Positions 26,803 through 35,881 of a stretch of 64,000 bases of DNA are shown one piece after another. Source of the stretch: Peromyscus leucopus (lineage: Eukaryota > Chordata > Mammalia > Rodentia > Cricetidae); contig NC_051065.1 in the NCBI RefSeq assembly GCF_004664715.2, forward strand, positions 146,517,487 through 146,581,486. The letters are read 5' to 3'. The position numbers were made by a program, and so were the translations under genes. Below the pieces are notes generated by a model. The model had not been told where the DNA came from, did not search any database, and worked only from the letters and a program-made list of their open reading frames with translations. The number at the start of each line of letters is the position of its first letter. Position 1 is the first letter of the stretch.

Positions 26803-26892
26803 TGAGTTGAGGATTTAGCTCGGTGGTAGAGCGCTTGCCTAGCAAGCACAAGGCTCTGAGTTCGGTCCTCAGCTCCGGAAAAAAAAAAAAAT
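26803..26892 (+). repeat. ID element
   Basis: A BC1/tRNA-Ala-derived SINE with an A box 'TTAGCTCGGTGGTAGAGCG', a B box 'GAGTTCGGTCCTCAG' and a 13-base A tail. Close to consensus. Confidence 0.9.
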
Positions 26893-27039
26893 ACCTATGT
26901 TATATTATACTAAGGACACAGAAAAGGAAGATAGATGTATTCATTCTCAAAATATATGAGCTAGTAAATATGATTGAAAAATAAAATATATGACTTATTG
27001 TTGTTTTTCTTGGGTTTTTTTTGTTCTTTTTTAATCAAT

Positions 27040-27505
27040 TTTCTTTTTCTTTTCTTTTCTTTTATTTTATGCACATTGGTGTTTTGCCTGCATGTAATGT
27101 CTGTGTAAGGGTGTCAGATCTTGGAGTTACAGACAGTTGTGAGCTGCCATGTGGGTACTGTGAATTGAACCAGGATCATCTGGAAGAGCAGCTAGTGCTC
27201 TTAACCACTGAGCCATTTGGTCTGTTTGTTTGTTTGTTTGTTTGTTTGTTTTGTTTTTGAGACAGGGTTTCTCTGTGTAGCTTTGCGCCTTTCCTGGATC
27301 TCGCTCTGTAGACCAGGCTGGCCTCGAACTCACAGAGATCCTCCTGCCTCTGCCTCCCAAGTGCTGGTATCGAAGGTGTGTACCACCACCGCCCGGCTGG
27401 TTTGGTTTTTGAGACGTAATCTCAATATATAGCCCAAACCAAATGACCTGGAACTTGAAGCAATCCTCCTGCCTCCGTCTTTCAAGTGCTAGGATTATAA
27501 ACGAG
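27040..27505 (-). repeat. B3 and B1 SINEs
   Basis: B3-type at about 27,055-27,215, a (GTTT)n run at 27,220-27,256, a full B1 at about 27,257-27,400 and a decayed B1-like remnant at about 27,405-27,505. Confidence 0.8.
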
Positions 27506-27879
27506 AGCCATTGTAATTGAAGTATATCCTGACTCCATCAGCCACTGGGGGAAAGCTATCAATCATGCTGGAGAATCTAGCTCTGACTGCACAGTGTAGA
27601 GGTAACCCTTGCCAGCTAAACACAAAACAAAACCTTCAGTGGCTCCCCACAGCTTCCAGGATAGAGTCCAAGATGCTCATGGGGATCTAGCTCTGTTTTC
27701 CCTCCCATCGCACACACCCCCGCACTGTACCTCCTGTTCCAGCCAGGAGGACCACCTGCTTTCCTCGAGAAGGCACTGAGCTCTTTCTTCAGGCCTGTGA
27801 AACAGGTACCTCCTCAGTCTGGAATCTGCCCCAAATATATGCTATTGTATGTACACGATTGCTGTAAAATTATCTCCTT

Positions 27880-27965
27880 GGGCTTAGGGTGTGGCTCAGT
27901 GGCTGAATGCTAAGCGAGTGCTTAGGGCCCTGGGTTCCATCGCCAGCCTGGAAAACAGAAACGAC
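27880..27965 (+). repeat. Diverged ID-like element
   Basis: 'GTGTGGCTCAGTGGCTGAATGC' and 'CTGGGTTCCATCGCCAGC' mark a decayed ID. The preceding 370 bp (27,510-27,880) holds nothing I recognise. Confidence 0.6.
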
Positions 27966-28375
27966 AACAATAGCAAAACTCCCCTACCACTCAGAAAAAG
28001 CCCATTCTGCTGGCCAGTGTTATGGCAGCACCTGTTTCACTGTACTGGATTATGTGTGTATTTAATCAAAACACTGTAAACCCCTTGAAAAGGCAGAGAC
28101 TGTACCAGGCTTGTCCCTGGGGACTTAGCTCTCGAAACCTGGCCCAGAGTAAGAGTCTAACAAAAATGCACTGAAAGATGCATCTAATATGTCTACCTAT
28201 TTCTTCTCAAATAAAACCCATACTCTTTCCCATTAATCGCATCCTAACACTTGGGTCTTTCCCTTCTCCAGTGAATTAATCTCTTTGTTATTGTTCTGAG
28301 GCAGGGTCTTGCTATGCAGCCCAGTCTGAGCAGGGTAGAGAGATGGGGAAATTATGGAGACATGATGCCTAAATT

Positions 28376-28716
28376 AGGGTTTCTATTACAGTGAAGAGAC
28401 ACCATGGCCACAGCAACTCTTACAAAGTAAAACATTCAATCGGATGGCGTACAGTTCAGAGATCCACTCCATTATCATCATGGTGGGACATGGCAGCAAG
28501 CAGGCAGACATGGTGCTGGAGAAGGAGCTGAGAATTCTACATCTTTGATCCACAGGCAACAGGAAGTGAACTGAGACACTGGGCGTGGCTTGAGCACATG
28601 TGAGACCTCAAAGCCCGCCTCCATAGTGACATACCTCCTCCAACAAAGCCATACCTCTTCATAGTGCCACATCCCATGAGTTTATGGAGGCCAATTACAT
28701 TCAAACTACCACACAT
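28376..28716 (+). repeat. Old interspersed rodent repeat, copy B
   Basis: Related to the copy at 23,985-24,360 through its opening, the 'GGTGGGACATGGCAGCAAGC' stretch and the 'CATACCTCCTCCAACAAAGCC' end region. The next 500 bp (28,720-29,265) has no gene and no repeat I can name. Confidence 0.55.
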
Positions 28717-29267
28717 GGGGAGCAAAAGTTCCTTTTCCTGGAGTCTGAATTCCCTCTCACCAGTAGAGAAGCAGCCTGTCCCACACAACTGACAGCCTTC
28801 TCTGTGGAGGCTGCTGACAGAGAGGTAGCAACTGGGAATCTCAGACAAGGATATTAGCAGAGGAATTCTACCTCCCTGCATCCCTGTGAGAGCTCATCTA
28901 CTGGAACGCCCTCAGGCGCCCCCAGGAACCATCTGCTGAGCTTCCTTGTTGACCCTTTGAGGAAACAGCTTCAAATCACCAACACCTTACATATGACTAT
29001 GATAAGACAGTGAAGCGGAGGGGCTCTTAGGTGAGCTTAACTTTCTTTTCGAACACCTCTTTCCCTCTCTTTTTTTTTTCTCACGTGTATAAAATCATTT
29101 TATAAAAATAAAAACAGTGGTTAGATGCCACGAAGTAGGTGCCTTAATCATATGCGAGTTGTTAGGCCCAAGTGCCTCCTCCATCCTGAGTGCTAACCTT
29201 CTCTCACACAACACCTCTTTCCCTCTCTTAACTGGCAGGCTTAGAATCTATATGAAAAAGGTCAGCC

Positions 29268-29755
29268 AGGTGGTGGTGGCGGCGGTGGTGCACGCCTTTA
29301 ACCCCAGCACTCAGGAGGCAGAGGCAGGCAGATCTCTGTGAGTTCGAGGCCAGCCTGGTCTACAGAGTGAGTTCCAGGACAGCCAGAGCTACACATCGAA
29401 ACTCTGTCTCAGGAAAAAAAAAACAAAACAAAAACACATGAGTGTAATAAATCAAAACAATTAATGTAATTAATGAATATCATAAAAATAATTGTTGAAT
29501 GAATACTGTGAATGTAATCAATGAATACCACAAATGTAATTAATATCATTAGTATAATTAATGAATATAATGAGTGTAATTAATATCTAGAATGTAGCTG
29601 GGCGGTGGTGGCACACACCTTTAATCTCAGCACTTGGGAGGCAGAGAAAGCTGGATCTCTGTGAGCTCAAGGACAGCCTGGGCTACAGAGTGAGTTCCAG
29701 GAAAGGCACAAAGCTACAAAGAGAAACCCTATCTTGAAACAAACAAACAAATAAA
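29268..29755 (+). repeat. Two B1 copies flanking an AT-rich minisatellite
   Basis: B1 at about 29,272-29,425 with GGT/GGC units at its start; an imperfect tandem array built on 'GTAATTAATGAATA' at about 29,440-29,590; a second B1 at about 29,594-29,755 ending in (AAAC)n. Confidence 0.8.
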
Positions 29756-29834
29756 CAAAATGTAATTCATGCCACTGAATTGTGAACTTAAAAATGGTTA
29801 CAATTGTAAATATTATGTTCATTTAAAAAAATAA

Positions 29835-29936
29835 GGTGAGGGATTGGGGATTTAGCTCAGTGGTAGAGCACTTGCCTAGCAAGCGCAAGGCCCTGGGTTC
29901 GGTCCTCAGCTCCAGAAAAAAAAAAAAAAAAAAAAG
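29835..29936 (+). repeat. ID element, near consensus
   Basis: 'TTGGGGATTTAGCTCAGTGG' and 'CCTGGGTTCGGTCCTCAG' give intact A and B boxes for RNA polymerase III, followed by 20 A residues. One of the best-preserved SINEs in the window. Confidence 0.92.
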
Positions 29937-30009
29937 GTGAAATGTAATCACCATACATTATATGTGTGTATGAAATTGAAGACAGCGATGTTCTAAAATA
30001 GAAAGTGGT

Positions 30010-31680
30010 GATGTGCTGCGGGCCGCAGAAATATATCATAAGAACTCAGCTGGTTATGGCAAAGTCACTACCTGGAGGGATCATGGAATTCCTCCAGAGG
30101 AAGCCAAATCCCAAGGAGTTTTTGGTGTTACTTGGCTTGTTATATATCAGCTGTATTCTGTTATGAAAATCATGTGTGCCTTCATAGCTTTCCCAATTGA
30201 CTTTTCCCTAAGAAGGACTAACAGTGTAGACAGAGCACTCTCTGGACATACACATTCCAGGTAATTTGGAGAACAGCCTCAGGGAAAGGCTTTCTCTGGA
30301 ATCAGATATCTCCCTTGGCCACTTTCAAGGACTACAGGATACACCACCCAGGTGGACGCCCAACTGCCAAGGACTAACAATGATAACAACCCACCTGAAA
30401 GTCTCCTGACTTAAATTCCACAAGGAGACACCACCCAGGGGGGCGCCCAACTTCCAAGGACTAACAAGTGATAGCTGCCCACGTACAAGTCTCCTGACTT
30501 ACAGTAAATTCACAAGAGGACGCCGCCTAGGCCAGGTGGACACTAAGTAATAGTTTTACACAATTTAGCTTAGGCCCTCCTTTCTTACAGCCTTACTAAC
30601 TTTATAGACCTCTAACTACTTACCTAACCACTTCTAGGAATATTTAGATAAACTTCTGTGCTAACAGCTATGCTCAGCCAGAACTCCCAGTTCAAGCCTC
30701 CCTGTATCACCAGAGGCATCTAGCTGTACACAGGTTGCCTAGAGACTGAGCACACTTTCCCCACCCTGCAGAAAAACGTCAGACAGCTTGGACAGATAGG
30801 AGCCACAGGAAAAAAGAAGACAGTTTTATTTTCTCCCATTGACCTAGCAACTTATAGATTTTTAACATCCTTTACCAAACACATTTAAGGTTATAGTTGT
30901 GCACGTAAGACCCCTCTTCTTAGATATTACCCATATTTAGCCTTTAGTTGATTCATTAGTCACTTCCCCTTTGGGTCACAAATGGTAATTAACAACTAGT
31001 GCCCTTCTTTGTAATTCTTATCAACCCTCCATTTGATCCTGATAGTGGACAATCACTGCCTGAGGAAGTTCAGGCTGAGTGTCCTGGGTGGAGGGGAGGA
31101 TTGTGATTTTGGGGAGATATATAACTGTAAAGCAGAGGACAGGACGGGGAAGAGAGAAGAGAATGGAAGAACGAGATGGGTAAGAACTTGAGAGGAACGA
31201 GCTGGGATGGGGAAGAACTAGATTGAAGAGCTAAAAGAGAGGACTAGAGGAACGAGATGGAAGATGAGGAAGAGCCAGATGGGGAAGAACAAGATGAGGA
31301 AGAACAAGATGAGAGAGAAGGAGACAGGAGAGGAGCTGATAGGGGAAAGAACTAGATAGATGAGAACCTAGAAGGGACAGAACTAGATGAAGGAATTAAG
31401 ATAGAACCTAGAGGGGACAGTAGATAAATATAGAGAGAAATCAGGCAAGAAAGGAGCTAGACATGAGAACAGAACTGAAGCTGTGTATAAAGGATGTTAT
31501 GCCAGAGGAATTAAAGCGAATGGATCAAAGAACTCTGAGTGCGTAGACTGATTTACCGACCCTAAAGATTCTCTGCTGGTTGATAGAGCCTTCCGAGGAC
31601 CCTGGGAGGGGACTATCGAGGGGCTGGACCCCCATAGTCCTCGTTAGTGATGGTGTCATGGGGCTATGAGGATGCTGGAC
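30010..31680 (+). mobile_element. Long LTR-like element with internal repeats
   Basis: Starts near 'TGCTGCGGGCCGCAG' and ends near 'GACCCCCATAGTCCTCG'. It contains an 87-92-bp direct repeat (unit starts near 30,341, 30,428 and 30,520, each with 'ACCACCCAGG' or 'GCCGCCTAGG'), a long purine-rich GAAGAACAAGATGAG-type array (about 31,130-31,450), and a U5-like tail. No gag, pol or env reading frame is visible. The family is not assigned and the edges are approximate. Confidence 0.5.
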
Positions 31681-32315
31681 TAAAGTCTATCAAACTGTGC
31701 AAACAGGCAAATTGTATACTATATGAATTATTTGTCAATAAAGATTTTATAAAATGTAAATAAATGAAATAAAACATAATTATGGAATTTATACCTCCTT
31801 CCCTTCTTCCACCTCCCCTATGGCCTCTTTCTAATTATAACTGTTATATATACATATGTATGTAACTAAATTTATAAATGCAACCTGACGGGTCTGTTTA
31901 ATGTTCCTGGTGCTTGTATGTTTCTGGGGTTGACCACTTGGTGACTTTTAGGAGCCTCATCGCTGGGGAAGATCATTTTTCAGTTCTTCATCTGGGGTGC
32001 GGCTGTGTGAGATGCTCCTCATCCACCGTGGCACATCCACTGGTCCTGTCATTGTCTGACTCTTGTTTAATTTAACCAGCCACACTATTGAGATTTTATG
32101 GGCTAGCCTGGGTTTACTTTCCCTGTTGAAGCCGTGAATCCAGGGTTGACCTGCAGTCCCTGAGTCCCTAAGGGATTAAGGGAAAATTCCTCAGACTGCG
32201 GAGGGTGACAGAGTGGAGCTGTGCCTCCTTTCTTGTTCCCTTGACAAGGTTAACCTTGACTTCACTGCGTAGTCTAGGCTGGCTTTGAATTTATAGCAAT
32301 CCTCCTGCCTCAGTG
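31680..32315. other. No recognisable gene or repeat
   Basis: About 630 bp with an AT-rich first part and no coding pattern. I cannot say more. Confidence 0.4.
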
Positions 32316-32319
32316 TTGT

Positions 32320-32950
32320 GGAATATTATTTTAACTAGGCAAAGATGTGTTAACATTTGTTTATGCTGCAGAATATTACTTTAACTATGTGAAGGTTGTT
32401 AACACTTGTTTCTGTTGCCTTTGTTAATGATGTAAAGACGTGCTGTGTTTGTTTCACCTTGCCTGCCTAAGGCACCTGATAGGTCTAATAAAAGGCTAAC
32501 CAGCCAATAGTTAGACAGGGAAAGGATAGGCAGGTCTAGCAGACAGAGAGGATAAAGAGGAGGAGGAGGAGGAGGAGGAGGAGGAGGAGGAGGAGGAGGA
32601 GGAGGAGGAATCTAGGCTCTGGGGGGAAGAATGAGAAGAACAGAAGAAGGAGGAGAGAATGATGGACATGCCTGGGTCAAGAAGCCAGGCAGCTGCCAGA
32701 CAGACAGACATAGAGAAGCAGTGAAAGTCAGATACACAAGAAGGAAAGAAAGGTAAAAAGCCCCGAGGTAAAAGGTAGATAAAGAGAAACAGGTTAATTT
32801 AAGTTAAAAGATCTAGTCAGAAAGGAGCCTAACTAAGCCAAGCATTTATAACTAATAAGGAGTCTCTATGTCATGATTTGGGAGCTGGTTGGTGGTGGCC
32901 CAAAGAAAAAGCCTGGTACATCTCAGCAACGAATGACTGAGATTACAGAA
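32320..32950 (+). mobile_element. Solo LTR related to the 14.6-kb copy, with (AGG)n
   Basis: It opens TGTTGTGGAATATTATTTTA near 32,315 and has 'GGTCTAATAAAAGGCTAACC' and 'GGGAAAGGATAGGCAGG', which match the reverse-strand LTR at 14,590-15,090. An (AGG)n tract of about 54 bp (32,556-32,609) sits inside. No internal region adjoins it. Confidence 0.65.
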
Positions 32951-33029
32951 CTGTGTCACCATGACGGGCTTAATGCAATCGTTTACATTTGCAAAGCTCC
33001 TCCAGCTTTCAGAGTGCTTTAACTGTTAC

Positions 33030-33625
33030 TCTCTTACCCCTATGCCCAGCACTTTGGAGGCTGAGGCAGGGTTACTGTGAGTTTGAGGCCAGCCTGGACT
33101 ACACAGTATATTCCAGGCCATCCTAGGCTACAGAGTGACATCCTATCTCAAAACATCATTTTTCATTCTTTTCTTCACAACAACCTCAGTGCTGAGAATA
33201 CTGAAGAGAGAGTCGGGGCCAGGAGTTTCTTTACTAAGGGTCAACCAAATGAAAAACCATGTATGGGGCTGGAGAGATGGCCTAGTGGTTAAGAGCACTG
33301 ACTGTTCTTCCAGGAGACCTGGGTTCAATTCCCAGCACCCACATGGCAGCTCACAACTGTCTGTAACTCCAGTTCCAGGGAACCAACACCCTTACACAGG
33401 CAAAACACCAATGCACAATAAATAAATAAATTAATTTAAAAATGCTAGGGGCTGGAGAGATGGCTCAGAGGTTAAGAGCATGACTGCTCTTCCAGAGGTC
33501 CTGAGTTCAATTCCCAGCAACCACATGGTGGCTCACAACCATCTGTAATGAGATCTGGTGCCCTCTTCTGTGTACATAATAAATAAACAAATCTTTTTAA
33601 AAAATACTTTCTTAAAAAAAAAAAG
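33030..33625 (+). repeat. Old B1 and two tandem B2 SINEs
   Basis: B1-like at about 33,040-33,160 ('CAGCACTTTGGAGGCTGAGG'), B2 at about 33,267-33,440, and a second B2 at about 33,448-33,605 inserted directly after the tail of the first. Confidence 0.8.
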
Positions 33626-34285
33626 AAAGAAAAACCATTTATTTTGTTTTTTGAAAATTCTCTAATCCTGAGGTGTATGCTGTTTCATTTTGAGGTAGTC
33701 CAAGCTAGCCTGTAACAACCTCCTGCTTCAGCTTCCAGAGAGCTCCTGTTTACAGCTGTGTGTCACCATGCATAATTCAGCAGTATAGTTTTAGATAATA
33801 CAGGCTTGTGTGACATAACCCGAAGAACACACAGCTATTGAGTGACCGAGCTGTTTGGAACCTAGTGTTTATACTTTCAAGTTCCTGCTATCCCTAAAGC
33901 CCCGGTTAGTTCATTGACACCAAATGGACAGATTTGTCTATTTTGTTCCTCGGTCTAGACCGATCCAAAGAAACACTTCCTGACTTTCAGCCCATACAGC
34001 ATCAGACCACTTTGAAACCTTTAAAAAGATTTAACTATGTGTATGGGGGGGTGGGGTATGTACATGGAGGCCAGAGACATTGAATCCCCTGGAGATGGCG
34101 TGATAGAGGATAAGGAGTCACCATTTGTGGATGCTGAAAATCACACCTGAGCTCCCCCCCCCCCCAAGCTCAGGGGTGTTCTAGCCTCCAATTTGCATTT
34201 TATCTAAAGTGTGTAACAAGATAAGTCCTATATCTTCCTGTACTACCTAATTGCTGTTTTCCTTAGATTCCGCAAGATAGCTTTA
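33626..34285. other. No recognisable gene; probable decayed SINE pieces
   Basis: A B1-like remnant may lie at about 33,690-33,775 and a B3-like one at about 34,030-34,150, which ends in a C12 run near 34,153. The remainder is plain. Confidence 0.35.
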
Positions 34286-34760
34286 GCTGGGCATGGCAGG
34301 TGTATGGTAGCACACACCTGTCATCCCAGCCCTTGGGAGGCCGAGAAAAGAGGAGCTTCAAAGCAGCCTGGCCTGCGCAGACAGGCTCTCTCAAAACAAA
34401 ACAAAGCACAGCAACCGCAAAAACCCAGAGAAACTCAGCGGACTCCTGCCAATTGTCAAGGCCAAGTTTATGCTACAGAATCTCAGATAAACTGCAGATC
34501 TGCCCAGACTCCCAGCCGGGCCTTTAATTTCATTTTATTTTTTCGGATTTATTAATTTTATTATTTTATGTGTATGAGCGTTTGCCTGCATATATGTACG
34601 TGTACCACATGCATGCCTGGTGCACTTGGAGATCAGAGGGGGCATCAGATCTCCCCGGAGCTGAAGTTACAGATGGCGATGGCGTGTGAGTCATGGGAAT
34701 CCCGAGAGACCAGCCACCGCTCTTAATCACTGAGCCAGCTCTCTTGCAAGCCAGTCTTAA
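34285..34760. repeat. Old B1 (+) and B3-type SINE (-)
   Basis: B1-like at about 34,290-34,400 ('CCTGTCATCCCAGCCC'); B3-type at about 34,550-34,745 ending 'CACTGAGCCAGCTCTCTTGC'. Confidence 0.65.
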
Positions 34761-35079
34761 GGTAGCTTGGCCTGGGCTTCTGCTCCGTCAGGCCACCTTC
34801 CAAGGCCTCCTAAGACAATAATGAGTGAGCCGAAACTGAGCAGCCACAGATCCCACACCTTAGCATTTCTTGCTTCTCCTAGTTCAACCGCTCATCCAAC
34901 CCCGCTTTGCTTCTTAGGGAGAGTCTTAAAGCACAATACCTTCGCACCTGACATCTGGCCCCTTTAAGGACATAATGGCCAGCCCCGCCTCCCGCCCACC
35001 TCTCTGCAAGACTGTTAGAAGTGGACCATTGTTTTATGTCCTCGGACAATAACCCGCGTGACACCCTTCTTGCCTCCTC

Positions 35080-35400
35080 CAGGTACGTGGGATTGGGAAT
35101 TTGGCCCGGTAACTTGGCAACCACTGAACTAACTACCCGCTAAAGGTGGCTGTAGGGGCGCCGGGGTTTGTGCTTTACAGTTGGGTTACTCTGGGTTCTT
35201 AACGGAAGCTAGCTGCAGAGCCAAGCGTCCCCGCCCCCGTTGCCATAACAACGATATACAACCATAACTACCCGCTCGCCCCCCGCCCCAGTTGCGTCTT
35301 CCAAAAAACAGTCCTGGCCTCTCAGCACCAAGATCCTCTTCCTAACTACTTCTAGAGCAAGAGAACCAGGGTCTGCGCCCCGCTCCGAAGACAAATTGGG
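35080..35400 (+). promoter_or_regulatory. Lrrc23: Lrrc23 promoter region with X-box-like sites
   Basis: A SINE-free, GC-rich block upstream of Lrrc23. Two RFX X-box-like motifs lie at 35109-35121 (GTAACT-T-GGCAAC) and 35239-35252 (GTTGCC-AT-AACAAC), each with one departure from the consensus. RFX sites are typical of cilia genes, which fits a radial-spoke protein. No TATA was seen and the start site is not fixed. Confidence 0.5.
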
Positions 35401-35881
35401 TTGGAGGGTTGGAGACTGTGCGTCAGGGCGATGGCGTTAAGCAGAGAGATGGCATTAGAAGAAATGAACGGAGCAGGGGTTGGGGGTGGAAGGGAACCCG
35501 GAGGTGGGGTGTAGGTAAGAGAGAGGAGGAGGGGTTGGTGGGGGAAGATTTTAGGAGGACGTGTAGATCTCTGTCAAAGGGAATTCAGGAAGCAGGGACA
35601 CTGGGTTGCTGGGGCAGAGCTGGAGCCACTGTGAAGGCAGGGAAGGTCCAGGAGTATGGGAAAGTGTCCCGAAGGGAGCGAGAACCTCCAAACACAGGTT
35701 GGGAGTCCAAAGATGTTCTCCAGGATGAGGAAGGACGCACAGGTGGGAGGGAGGTCTGCTGTACAGGGTACCTGTAAATGGAGGTGAGGGACGGGAGGGT
35801 TTGGTGGAGTGGGAGCTGAGACCTCCTTTCTCAGCACCAGAACTGAGTTTCACCTGACTCCAGAGGGCAGAGGGGAGAAAG

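Noticed and set aside
26803..29936. tRNA-like sequences at 26,803 and 29,835
   Set aside because: They are ID SINEs (A/B boxes plus A tail) and do not fold as complete tRNAs.
35409..35777. 122-codon frame upstream of Lrrc23
   Set aside because: Gly/Arg/Glu-rich, no known homologue, and lies in the 5' flank or 5' UTR/intron region. The MSDEDD start at 35,882 matches Lrrc23.
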